Under the pieces are notes generated by a model, which was given only the letters and a program-made list of their open reading frames with translations, was not told the origin of the DNA and ran no database searches. Below are positions 16,400 through 25,016 of a stretch of 45,620 bases of DNA, piece by piece. This DNA is from a virus. Every line of letters begins with the position of its first letter. Within the stretch, counting starts at the first letter, position 1. The stretch lies in IMG/VR virus record IMGVR_UViG_3300031857_000369, positions 1 to 45,620 of that record; one strand, written 5' to 3'. Both the position numbers and the translations under genes were made by a program.

Positions 16400-17524
16400 T
16401 TAATAATATTCAAGTATTGCTAAATATCCTCCACCTCCATTTCCTCCTCTTCCTCCGTTTTGATTGTAAGCTCCTCCTCCTCCACCACCACCAGCTCCAA
16501 AATATCCTCCATCTCCTCCTCTCCCTCCAGTTAAAGTTCCAGCTGTATTTCCAGATCCAGCACCATGTCCCCCTCCTCCAAACCCATAAGAAGAAGTAAC
16601 TACTGCACTACCTGAAAATGAAAATAAGGAAGCAGCTGTGACGACATTGCTAGCTCCATTACCGCCTGAGTTCGCGGTAGTACCTGCGGCCCCGGGAGAT
16701 CCAGATGTGTAAAGGGTGCCATTAATAAGATAAACCCCAGATCCTGATCCTCCAGCTTGGGCTGTTGGTGTAGCTGTGCTTCCTCCACCTCCACCGCCTC
16801 CACCTGTTCCTCTATATCCATTTCGAGCATGGAAATTACCATCATATGGAGTTACAGTACCACCTACAGATCCAGCATTTCTTCCTATTTGAGCATTACA
16901 TCCACCTCCATTTATACCTATAAATGTAAAAGGACTAGACTGGAAGAAACTAGCAGATTGAAAGTTACTTCCGCCAGCGGCGACTCCACCTGTACTTGAT
17001 CCAGCTATTCCAGGTTGTCCCCCACCTGCTTTAATAAGAGTTACAGAACCACTAATTAATGAAGTTGTACCTCCTATTACTCCTACTGTTCCGTTTGATC
17101 CATTTGTAGTAGCTCCTGCTCCTCCATTAGCAGTACCTGATACTGTTATAGTGTATCCCTGAGGAGCAAAAGGAATTGAAGCTATTGGATACCAAACTAT
17201 AGAAATTTCACCTCCTGCTCCTCCACCTCCTCCACCAACTGCGGCGGCAGCTACTGCTCTTCTTCCTCCTCCTGCTCCACTTCCTCCTCCACCTACAACT
17301 ACAAATTTAACATATTTTGCATCGGTAGGAACAGTCCATACTCCTCCGGATTGGGTGTATTCTGTCATTAATATATATCCTTTTGAGCCTGTTAAGTTAT
17401 ATTCAGTTCCAGTAGAATTTTTAAAATATATAGAACTACCAGAAGTATATAGAACTCCTCCTACAGACGGAGTTGAGGGTGAGGACTGTGTAACTAAAAA
17501 AGCATTATTTAAAAACTTAGGCAT
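16400..17524 (-). CDS. Glycine-rich fibre/adhesin protein A (374 aa)
   Basis: Probably a receptor-binding tip or decoration protein. The N-terminal about 55 residues form a module (FLNNAFLVTQSSPSTPSVGG, then LYTSGSSIYFKNSTGTEYNL) shared with the next upstream gene and with the 48-aa protein. From about residue 60 (VWTVPTDAKYVKFVVVGGGG) a Gly-rich domain begins, with many runs of 4-9 Gly separated by short hydrophobic stretches, ending in GGGGYLAILEYY. Comparable polyglycine sheets form the receptor-binding domain of gp38-type adhesins in some T4-like phages; that analogy is an inference. The DNA has dense CCT/TCC trinucleotide runs on the plus strand. Confidence 0.75.
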   Translation of the reverse strand: MPKFLNNAFLVTQSSPSTPSVGGVLYTSGSSIYFKNSTGTEYNLTGSKGYILMTEYTQSGGVWTVPTDAKYVKFVVVGGGGSGAGGGRRAVAAAAVGGGGGGAGGEISIVWYPIASIPFAPQGYTITVSGTANGGAGATTNGSNGTVGVIGGTTSLISGSVTLIKAGGGQPGIAGSSTGGVAAGGSNFQSASFFQSSPFTFIGINGGGCNAQIGRNAGSVGGTVTPYDGNFHARNGYRGTGGGGGGGGSTATPTAQAGGSGSGVYLINGTLYTSGSPGAAGTTANSGGNGASNVVTAASLFSFSGSAVVTSSYGFGGGGHGAGSGNTAGTLTGGRGGDGGYFGAGGGGGGGAYNQNGGRGGNGGGGYLAILEYY

Positions 17525-17535
17525 TTTTTATTTTT

Positions 17536-18657
17536 TTAATAAAATTCAACAACAATACATAATCCAGATGATCCTGAACCTCCATTTCCTGCTGGTAAGC
17601 CAGCGGTAGTTAAAGACATTACTCCTCCCCCTCCTCCTCCTGCTCCATAAAGTCCACCATTGCTTCCATTTCCTCCAGCGGTTGATGTTCCAAATCCTCC
17701 ACCATGACCTCCTCCTCCTAAACCATATAACGTAGTACTGCCAGTAAACTGCAGTAATGTTGTTATCATATTGTTTGTTGGCGGTGTCCCATTTCCTCCA
17801 GTACCTCCAGCGGATCCAACATTTCCTCCATTAGTTATAAGAGTATTAAATTGATACCCGTCAGCACCACGAGACGCTGATACTAACGTTCCACCTCCAC
17901 TGCTGCCTCCACTACCCCCGCCCCCACCTCCAAGTCCAGGGCGAGTATCATTTGTTCCAAAAGCACCATCAAAATCAAAAATAGGATTAGCGTTACCTGC
18001 AGGATTGGCAGGAAAATTAGCTATTGCCCCACTGCCGCATCCATTTATAGCATACGGAAGTCCAGCAGGAGTACAGCTAATACTTTGGCCTCCAGCTGCT
18101 TGTTTAATAACTGAGGTTGCTCCTCCAACTCCTCCTCCCCCTCCTTGAGCAATCACCAATGTACCAAAAGAAGAAGTTCCTCCAGTTGTCCCTGCAGCGC
18201 CATTACCCGCTGCCGCGGATGGTCCGGCTCCTCCAGCTCCTCCAGCTCCTATACTTATTGGGTAGCTAGATGCTAATAAAGCAGCATCAAAAGTTGCCCA
18301 TACTATAGCTCCACCTCCTCCTCCAGTTCCACCTTGAGCAGAACCAAGTGATGTTCCTTTTCTTCCTCCTCCACCTCCTCCACCTGCACCCACACAACAT
18401 ACTTCAAGATATTTTAAACCAGCAGGTGGTTTACTCCATGTATAAGTTTGTGCTACTCCACTTCCTGTTCCAGAACCTGTGTAGTATAAGATATTTATGT
18501 ACCCATTAGGATTTAATAAATCAAATTGTGTTCCTGAAGGATTTTTATAATAAAATTTATTACTCCCACTAGCGTAAACAGTCCCAAAACCTGAAGGAGG
18601 TGTTCCTGGGGTTATACTTGAAGTTGTTAGTTGTAAACTTTTTAATATTTGAGTCAT
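17536..18657 (-). CDS. Glycine-rich fibre/adhesin protein B (373 aa)
   Basis: A paralogue of the glycine-rich protein encoded just downstream, with the same length and plan. The N-terminal module (SLQLTTSSITPGTPPSGFG, then VYASGSNKFYYKNPSGTQFD) is followed by YTWSKPPAGLKYLEVCCVGA and a long Gly-rich domain ending in SGSSGLCIVVEFY. Two adjacent Cys (about residues 86-87) and a few others are notable for a phage fibre. Tandem duplication followed by divergence is the simplest explanation; different receptor specificity is possible. A match to the recurrent element lies 53 bases upstream, inside the 48-aa gene. Confidence 0.75.
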   Translation of the reverse strand: MTQILKSLQLTTSSITPGTPPSGFGTVYASGSNKFYYKNPSGTQFDLLNPNGYINILYYTGSGTGSGVAQTYTWSKPPAGLKYLEVCCVGAGGGGGGGRKGTSLGSAQGGTGGGGGAIVWATFDAALLASSYPISIGAGGAGGAGPSAAAGNGAAGTTGGTSSFGTLVIAQGGGGGVGGATSVIKQAAGGQSISCTPAGLPYAINGCGSGAIANFPANPAGNANPIFDFDGAFGTNDTRPGLGGGGGGSGGSSGGGTLVSASRGADGYQFNTLITNGGNVGSAGGTGGNGTPPTNNMITTLLQFTGSTTLYGLGGGGHGGGFGTSTAGGNGSNGGLYGAGGGGGGVMSLTTAGLPAGNGGSGSSGLCIVVEFY

Positions 18658-18667
18658 AACTTATTTT

Positions 18668-18814
18668 TTATGATGTTAATCTTGCTTCTGATCCGTTAGA
18701 AAATTTTATATATAAATATCCATCTGTATTAACATACAATGCTATGAACCCAGCCTCTGGTGTATCCATAGAGCTAGTAGCTACAAATTGTACTTCAGTT
18801 AAAAATTTAGCCAT
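18668..18814 (-). CDS. 48-aa stand-alone fibre N-terminal module
   Basis: A small gene that I translated myself: ATG at 18814, stop at 18668, 48 aa, beginning MAKFLTEVQFVATSSMDTPE and ending NGSEARLTS. Its start overlaps the stop of the 1334-aa fibre gene (TAATG), which predicts translational coupling. The sequence matches the N-terminal about 50 residues of both glycine-rich fibre proteins: K-F-L, then T/V-SS-x-x-T-P, an LYV strand, Y-x-K-x-S-x-G-x-E/Q and a final Leu. It may be a fibre-attachment module without an adhesive domain, a cap, or a remnant of a truncated fibre gene. Confidence 0.75.
   Translation of the reverse strand: MAKFLTEVQFVATSSMDTPEAGFIALYVNTDGYLYIKFSNGSEARLTS
18711..18720 (-). 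promoter_or_regulatory. Possible late promoter element inside the 48-aa gene
   Basis: The coding strand reads GATATTTATA, 53 bases before the ATG at 18657. It lies in coding sequence, so it could be a chance match. Confidence 0.25.
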
Positions 18815-21800
18815 TATTGTGATATATAAACTATATATTGACTTGATGATGGTGGATTAGCAAATACAACTCTTACTGTATTATTGTCAGGTCGTCTTAT
18901 ATCAGGATAAACAGTTTCACCATTTGACCCACTTTCATAGACTGTAACATGGAGATTTCTTGTGTTAAATCCATGATTAATGTCCCATGTTGCTATTATA
19001 CCATCACCTATAATAGAAGAAGTTGAATTATAATTAAATGATGATCCACCACCAATAGATGATGTGAAAAATAACTGGCCGCTTCCTGTGTCGATGACAA
19101 CAACATGAGTATATGATGAGTTTGTTAGACTAGGGAATGCTATTGTACCTGAGGCATGGAAATTAAATAATGGAGGATATATATTAATACCTACATTACC
19201 TCCGGCTGGGGTTTTGATAGGGTTAGATATAAAATTTGAATTTGAGCCTGTGGCGAATATAAGACCTCCTATATTAATTGAGTCTTTAGTTTGACCAGGT
19301 AAGGAAATATTATTACCAATTATTATATTATTAGAACTAATAGAATTAATTCCAGATGTTACATCTTGTCCAGCTCGATAACCTATTAAGGTAGAATAAG
19401 AAGCTGAGTAAGCTTGTTGACCAGCTTCATAACCTACAAAAAATGAATGTGAAGCTTGTATAGCTAAGACTCCGGTTCTTGGACCTATAAAAGTAGAGTT
19501 AGAAGCAGATATAGCTCCATTACCAGCTAAACGACCTATAAAATTAGAATTATCAGCATAAGGAGTACTAGTACCAGCTTGTTGACCTATAAAATTAGAA
19601 TTATTAGCATAAGTAGCACTGCGGCCTGCGTTTTGACCTATAAAATTAGAATTATCAGCATAAGCAGCATCTTCACCTGCACCATTACCCATAAAATTAG
19701 AATTATCAGCAAAATCAGCATTTCTTCCTGCTTGATTACCTAAAAAATTAGAATATGAGGCTGAAGTAGAAAGTTCACCTGCTTCGTAACCTAAAAAGTT
19801 AGAATTATTAGCATATGGAGCCGCATTACCTGCTTGAAATCCAAAGAAGTTTGAGTGAGTAGCATAAGTTGCTTGATAACCAGCTTGTCGACCTAAAAAG
19901 TTAGAATTAGAAGCTGAGTAAACTTGGTAACCTGCTTGATATCCAAAGAAGTTTGAGTGAGTAGCATAAGTTGCTTGATAACCAGCTTGTCGACCTAAAA
20001 AATTAGAATTACCAGCATTTGTAGCTCCATCACCTGCTTGGGAACCTAAAAAATTAGATTGACTAGCATTTGTAGCTAGCCTACCAGCTCTATATCCTAA
20101 AAAGTTAGAATCAGAAGCACTTGTAGCTGTTATACCAGCGTCAGTTCCAAAAAATATACTATCTGATATAGAAGGTATACCTGCTGGTGGAGCTACAGAA
20201 TATAAGGAACTTCCTGTCACACTAATAGGATAAGAAGATGTTATAGCATTTATAGCCCAAGATGATGTTCCAAATAGACTACCTGTTATACCACTCCCAG
20301 AAACTAATAATGATCCAGTTATTATAGCACTACCAGAAAAGGGGAAAGGTAAAGTTGTTATTGTTGTAGAAGAAGCAAAATAAACTTGATTTGAAGATGT
20401 ATTATATGTTAGTATATAATTTGAAGAAGATTCAGGTAATCCTTTTAAAAAAGTACTTCCTGATATTGTTATTTGATTTACTGTACCCCAATCTATAGCG
20501 GGTGAAGGTGGGTAGTTTTGATAACTTAATTGCCTATCATTATAATGTATAGATTGACTACCGACTGAATCATAAAGTATTCTAGAGCTCCAATCTAATG
20601 AAGCATAACCACCATAATCTCCTAATTGAAGTCCATCTGTAGTTAAAAGTATTATATTATTATTAGATGAATCTCGAACTGTTAACCAAGCATTATCTAA
20701 ATGTAGATGATCATATTCTACACTAGAAGGACCATCATTATTGATATATATTGTACTACTACCACTAAAAACACTTGCGCTATTGAATTGAACAGATAAG
20801 TTAGGACCTCCTGGTCTTGCATTTCCTCCTCCAATAGCATTTGATGATGTGTAAAATAATTGTCCACTAGATGTGTCAATCATAACAACATTATTTTGAG
20901 AAGATGTTGTTAAACTTGGAAATGCTACTGTTCCTGATGCATGAAGATTATAAGTTGGATGTGGAATATTAATCCCTATATTACCTCCAGCTGAACCAGA
21001 GAATGGGAATTCTGAAGTAATATCAGAATATGATCCTGAGCCAAAAATAATACCACCTATATTAATTGCATCTCGTCTATTAGAATCTAGTGTTATGTTT
21101 GTTCCAATAATTATATTATTAGGACCTACACTAACTGTTGAGGAAGAAGCAAAACCAGCTTGGTAACCTATTAAGGTTGAATATGAAGCATTTATAGCTT
21201 GATAACCTGCCGTAGGACCTAAAAAATTAGAAGAACTAGCATTTGAAGCGCTAACACCAGCTCCAAATCCTAAAAAATTAGAATTAATAGCATTTGCAGC
21301 TTCAGCTCCAGCACTGCCTCCTAAAAAGTTTGAACCTATAGCTCTTGTAGCTCCATTACCAGCGGAAAAACCTAAAAAATTAGAATTATTAGCATTTGCA
21401 GCTTTATAACCTGCTTTTGCACCTATAAAATTAGATCTATTAGCAGTGGAAGCACTATAACCAGCTTCAGTTCCTATAAATTGAGAATATTGGGTATTTG
21501 TAGCATAGTAACCCGCATTTGTACCTATAAAACTAGCATTATCAGCATTTGAAGCACTAAAACCAGCTCCTTTTCCTATAAAATTAGAATTATTAGCATT
21601 TGGAGCATAAGAACCAGCTTGGTTCCCTATAAATTGAGAAAATTCAGCATTTGTAGCATAAAAACCAGCTTGGTTTCCTATAAAACTAGAATTATCAGCT
21701 GAGGATGCGCTATAACCTGCTTCGTAACCTAAGAAATTAGAGTTATTAGCATTTGTAGCTTGATAACCAGCGTAATTTCCTATAAAATTTGATCCATTAG

Positions 21801-22818
21801 TATTTGTAGCTTGATAACCAGCATAATATCCCATAAAGTTTGCTGTAGATGCTCCAGACGCACTGTATCCGGCTTTATAACCTATAAAATTAGTTTGAAA
21901 AGCATTTAAAGCAGCATAACCAGCTTGATAACCTAAGAAATTAGAATGGTAAGTCATATTAGTTAAAGCTCCAGCATCTACTCCTATAAAATTAGATTCA
22001 AAAGCATTTGTTATAATACTATTTCCAGCTCCTCCTCCTATAAAATTAGAGCTATAAACTTCTGTACTACCCGCTCCTGCTCCTCCACCTATAAAAATTG
22101 AATAATAAGCGTTATTAACTGTATTAGCTCCTGCTCCTCCACCTATAAAAATTGAAAAATCAGAAGTGTCAGTGTTAAGACCAGCATTTTGACCTAAAAA
22201 TATAGTACCAATAGCTGAGACTCCTAGGTTTGATCCAGCATTACTACCAAACCAAATACTATTAGGTGAAGTAGTCATATCTGAAGGAATACCTGAAACT
22301 GGGTCTACAGAGTATAAGGAACTACCTGTCACATCAATAGGGTAAGGATTAAGTATAAAACTAGCTGTGTCCGCAAGAGTAGAAGATGAAGCATATGAAG
22401 CACTTAATACACTATTACTACCAAAAGGTCCATACACTCCAGATCCAGTTATAAATGAAGAACTTTGAGCCCAAGAAGCTGTCCCATAAAATCCTACTGT
22501 ATTAGGTCCAAAAGAAGCAGATATAGCTCCGCTTATAAGCATAGAACCAGTTAAATAAATAACATTGTTAATAAATAACAAATTAGATGAACCACTAAGA
22601 GCACCACTATAATTAAACTGAATTGAATCATATGGATCATCAGGTTTACCGCCAAATGAGTCTGATCCTGTAAAAAATACTTGTCCTGAAGATGTATTAT
22701 AAGTTAATACATGAAAAGTAGAAGAGGTTTCTAAAGTATAGAAATATACTGGTCCAGATATATGGAGAGAACCGGTGGTTGTATTTGATCCTGTAACTGT
22801 GGGTTGGAATATTCTCAT
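18814..22818 (-). CDS. Giant modular fibre with two arrays of 17-residue repeats (1334 aa)
   Basis: A very long fibre or adhesin. The N-terminal part contains the hinge module LTYNTSSGQVFFTGSDSFGG (about 38-57) and a GFYGTASWAQSSSFITGSG segment, both shared with other fibres here. Two arrays of 17-residue repeats follow, with consensus S-N-F-(I/L)-G-x-x-A-G-x-x-A-(T/S)-x-A-x-x: about 22 units (residues about 187-560) and about 16 units in the C-terminal half. Each array ends with a LIGYQAG/LIGYRAG unit and an INIGGxIF capping module, and the two halves look like a duplication. Such short-period repeats usually form parallel beta-helices or beta-rolls in trimeric fibres. The C-terminus (VRVVFANPPSSSQYIVYISQ) looks like a compact end domain. 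A candidate element lies only 4 bases before the start. Confidence 0.85.
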   Translation of the reverse strand: MRIFQPTVTGSNTTTGSLHISGPVYFYTLETSSTFHVLTYNTSSGQVFFTGSDSFGGKPDDPYDSIQFNYSGALSGSSNLLFINNVIYLTGSMLISGAISASFGPNTVGFYGTASWAQSSSFITGSGVYGPFGSNSVLSASYASSSTLADTASFILNPYPIDVTGSSLYSVDPVSGIPSDMTTSPNSIWFGSNAGSNLGVSAIGTIFLGQNAGLNTDTSDFSIFIGGGAGANTVNNAYYSIFIGGGAGAGSTEVYSSNFIGGGAGNSIITNAFESNFIGVDAGALTNMTYHSNFLGYQAGYAALNAFQTNFIGYKAGYSASGASTANFMGYYAGYQATNTNGSNFIGNYAGYQATNANNSNFLGYEAGYSASSADNSSFIGNQAGFYATNAEFSQFIGNQAGSYAPNANNSNFIGKGAGFSASNADNASFIGTNAGYYATNTQYSQFIGTEAGYSASTANRSNFIGAKAGYKAANANNSNFLGFSAGNGATRAIGSNFLGGSAGAEAANAINSNFLGFGAGVSASNASSSNFLGPTAGYQAINASYSTLIGYQAGFASSSTVSVGPNNIIIGTNITLDSNRRDAINIGGIIFGSGSYSDITSEFPFSGSAGGNIGINIPHPTYNLHASGTVAFPSLTTSSQNNVVMIDTSSGQLFYTSSNAIGGGNARPGGPNLSVQFNSASVFSGSSTIYINNDGPSSVEYDHLHLDNAWLTVRDSSNNNIILLTTDGLQLGDYGGYASLDWSSRILYDSVGSQSIHYNDRQLSYQNYPPSPAIDWGTVNQITISGSTFLKGLPESSSNYILTYNTSSNQVYFASSTTITTLPFPFSGSAIITGSLLVSGSGITGSLFGTSSWAINAITSSYPISVTGSSLYSVAPPAGIPSISDSIFFGTDAGITATSASDSNFLGYRAGRLATNASQSNFLGSQAGDGATNAGNSNFLGRQAGYQATYATHSNFFGYQAGYQVYSASNSNFLGRQAGYQATYATHSNFFGFQAGNAAPYANNSNFLGYEAGELSTSASYSNFLGNQAGRNADFADNSNFMGNGAGEDAAYADNSNFIGQNAGRSATYANNSNFIGQQAGTSTPYADNSNFIGRLAGNGAISASNSTFIGPRTGVLAIQASHSFFVGYEAGQQAYSASYSTLIGYRAGQDVTSGINSISSNNIIIGNNISLPGQTKDSINIGGLIFATGSNSNFISNPIKTPAGGNVGINIYPPLFNFHASGTIAFPSLTNSSYTHVVVIDTGSGQLFFTSSIGGGSSFNYNSTSSIIGDGIIATWDINHGFNTRNLHVTVYESGSNGETVYPDIRRPDNNTVRVVFANPPSSSQYIVYISQ
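19366..20165 (-). repeat. Second 17-aa (51-bp) repeat array in the 1334-aa fibre
   Basis: About 16 tandem coding units with F-(I/L/F)-G-x-x-A-G as core, spaced by 51 bp. It includes a 61-bp exact duplication (19839-19899 and 19941-20001), two units apart, pointing to recent expansion. Confidence 0.9.
21138..22262 (-). repeat. First 17-aa (51-bp) repeat array in the 1334-aa fibre
   Basis: About 22 tandem coding units of 17 residues with the core SNF(I/L)G..AG. Period and core match the second array, while the individual units are well diverged. Confidence 0.9.
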
Positions 22819-22822
22819 TGAT

Positions 22823-22832
22823 TATAAATATA
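22823..22832 (-). promoter_or_regulatory. Candidate late promoter element before the 1334-aa fibre gene
   Basis: The coding strand reads TATATTTATA and ends only 4 bases before the ATG at 22818. An imperfect palindrome with TAACAA / TTGTTA arms (22831-22844) abuts it. Confidence 0.4.
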
Positions 22833-22868
22833 ACAAACTTGTTAGATTGAGTTAGTGATTAAATAAAC

Positions 22869-25010
22869 CTATGCTACTTGTGTTACTGTTGCTATGATTG
22901 ATGGTGTAGCTGGTCTTGTGGGTGTTGATTGCGTTCCTTTTGCTTCTAGCTGTCCTTCTAGTGTTGTTTTTGAGTATTTTAGTTCTACATAACTGCCACT
23001 TGTTATTTCAGTTAAAAAGTTTAAAGCTGCTACTCCATACCCACCTCCACTTATTTTTTCAACAGTAAAATCAGTATTTGAATTAGCTATATTAGATCCT
23101 GTCATAGCAAACCAAATTGAAAAATTAACTGCTTGGTTAACTGTTGTATGCAATTGAGCTGAAAATTGAATATTATATAGGCCTGTGTTTGCTATTGTTA
23201 TTTTACTGTTGTCTACTAAAGTTACTCCATTTGAAAAATCAATTGTATCAAATACCATTGAATAAGCTGTATCAGCTGATCCAGATTGTGTTTGTATACT
23301 ACTAAACTGTCCATAATTAAATAACTTATTACCCCATCTTGTGAATGAGGAACCACTTACTACATTTATATCGCCATTTACAACATTAAATGAACCTGTA
23401 ATGTTAGTACTACCACTAATATTTGTTACCCCTTTAATAAATGTTGAACCTGTTATAATAAATATACTATTATGAAAGTTAGAAGAACCACTAACATCAA
23501 TACTACCACTTAATACTGTGTTGCCTATAATAGTGTTACTACCACTTAATATGTGGGTACCAGAAAAGTTTGTGCTACCACTTAATGTTGTTGATCCACT
23601 TATATTAATACTACCACTTAATATAGTATTACCTATTAAGGTGTTATTACCTGTTTGTGTTGTTGATCCACTTATACTTAATGAACCACTCATTGTAGTA
23701 GTTCCTTGTATTGTACTAGATCCACTTATACCGATACTACCACTTAATATAGTATTACCTATTAAGGTGTTATTACCTGTTTGTGTTGTTGAACCTGTTA
23801 CATTTAATGAACCAGTTAAAGTAATTGATCCTGAAAATAAGCTGGGGCCGATTCCGAAAAAACTTCCTGTGAATGATCCAGAAAATGGTTTATCAGATAT
23901 TATATGTCCATTATTATAATCAATATAAGCTGAGTCTCCAAGTGTTCCTAGATATATTTGGTTTCCAACATATAAATTATTCCATCTAGTTGTAGAAGTA
24001 CCTATATTGTAATTTGAGATATTAGCACTGTATGGACCACCTGGTACTAAATTTCCACTTATAATAGCGCTACCATTAACACTCATATTACCACTAATAA
24101 TAAGAATATCAGTAGGTTGTATAACTAGATTATTATTTAAATCATATATTTGACCTCCAAAATTAGTTATAACTGCTGAGGATGTTAAAGAAAAAGAAGA
24201 TGTAACTCCGCCTATAGAAGCTACAGCGTATCCACTTTCAGGAGTAGGAAATGTTAACACAGCTGAGGATGAATCAACTAAGGTTATATTTTCAGGTATA
24301 ATTTGATTATGATTAACATCTAAGGCTTGAATTATAACATATCTACTTAATAAATTATGAGTAAAGTTCCAAGTTGATAGATTTGTAAAAGAAGCAGTTG
24401 CAGTCACTGATACTCCTGCCCCAGCCGCAGCTGATGCATTAATAGTCACTGACCCTGTTCCTTCAGGTGGGTCAATTGTTATATTAGTACCAGCTATAAT
24501 TTTTGTAACATCACCTCCATGTAAAGCGTATGATGCACTTAATACACTATTAGAACCAAAAGGGCCAAATACTCCTGTCCCAGTGATAAATGAAGCTGTT
24601 AATGCGTTTAAAGCCCAACTAGCTGTACCATAAAATCCTACAGTTCCAGGACCATATGAAGCAGATATAGCTCCACTAACATTAAAAGTAGGGGTTGAGG
24701 ATGTATAATTAAAAATAAAACTAGGACTACCACTTAAAGCAGTACTACCACTAAAAAATACTACTTGACCATCAGAACCAGATATAGAAAGAGCTGCTCC
24801 TTTAGGTACTAAATCTTCATCAGCAATTGTTGGGTTATACCAATATTCAATTTGGGTTCCACTACCTGTTAATAAAACTGTTAAACCTATATATCTATAG
24901 AAACTTAAAATAACATCATTAGCTTCTGTTGTATCAGCAAATGGGCCATACCTATTATCTATACTAAGAGGTGCTTTAATCTCAAATCCATCAATAGTTT
25001 GTATTGCCAT
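22869..25010 (-). CDS. Fibre protein with beta-helix-like shaft and C1q/TNF-like C-terminal domain (713 aa)
   Basis: A trimeric-fibre type protein. The N-terminal region includes the GFYGTASWALNALTASFITG and GPFGSNSVLSASYA modules that are nearly identical to those in the 1334-aa fibre. The middle (about 390-560) is a repetitive shaft rich in SGS(I/T)xISGSTT and TGNNTLIGNTILSGS units. The C-terminal about 140 residues look like a C1q/TNF-like jelly roll: TLVDNSKITIANTGLYNIQF, then VNFSIWFAMTGSNIANSNTD and a closing SYVELKYSKTTLEG and PSIIATVTQVA, a common phage receptor-binding tip. The DNA of the shaft holds a perfect 59-bp direct repeat. Confidence 0.82.
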   Translation of the reverse strand: MAIQTIDGFEIKAPLSIDNRYGPFADTTEANDVILSFYRYIGLTVLLTGSGTQIEYWYNPTIADEDLVPKGAALSISGSDGQVVFFSGSTALSGSPSFIFNYTSSTPTFNVSGAISASYGPGTVGFYGTASWALNALTASFITGTGVFGPFGSNSVLSASYALHGGDVTKIIAGTNITIDPPEGTGSVTINASAAAGAGVSVTATASFTNLSTWNFTHNLLSRYVIIQALDVNHNQIIPENITLVDSSSAVLTFPTPESGYAVASIGGVTSSFSLTSSAVITNFGGQIYDLNNNLVIQPTDILIISGNMSVNGSAIISGNLVPGGPYSANISNYNIGTSTTRWNNLYVGNQIYLGTLGDSAYIDYNNGHIISDKPFSGSFTGSFFGIGPSLFSGSITLTGSLNVTGSTTQTGNNTLIGNTILSGSIGISGSSTIQGTTTMSGSLSISGSTTQTGNNTLIGNTILSGSINISGSTTLSGSTNFSGTHILSGSNTIIGNTVLSGSIDVSGSSNFHNSIFIITGSTFIKGVTNISGSTNITGSFNVVNGDINVVSGSSFTRWGNKLFNYGQFSSIQTQSGSADTAYSMVFDTIDFSNGVTLVDNSKITIANTGLYNIQFSAQLHTTVNQAVNFSIWFAMTGSNIANSNTDFTVEKISGGGYGVAALNFLTEITSGSYVELKYSKTTLEGQLEAKGTQSTPTRPATPSIIATVTQVA
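23608..23792 (-). repeat. 59-bp perfect direct repeat in a fibre shaft
   Basis: Positions 23608-23666 and 23734-23792 are identical and begin 126 bp apart (42 codons, in frame). They encode TQTGNNTLIGNTILSGS-type shaft units. Identity at the DNA level suggests recent duplication or gene conversion. Confidence 0.9.
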
Positions 25011-25016
25011 TTAATA

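Noticed and set aside
16417-16999. Alternative-frame reading frames within the glycine-rich gene on both strands
   Set aside because: Low-complexity Leu/His- or Ser/Thr-rich products caused by the CCT/TCC trinucleotide runs.
19366-22262. Tandem repeats that might be a CRISPR array
   Set aside because: The 51-bp units are in-frame protein repeats with variation at every position, with no repeat-spacer pattern and no cas genes.
23518-23919. Plus-strand frame of 133 aa inside the 713-aa fibre
   Set aside because: The Val/Pro/Leu-rich repetitive product mirrors the SGS shaft repeats on the other strand; no start context and no independent signal.
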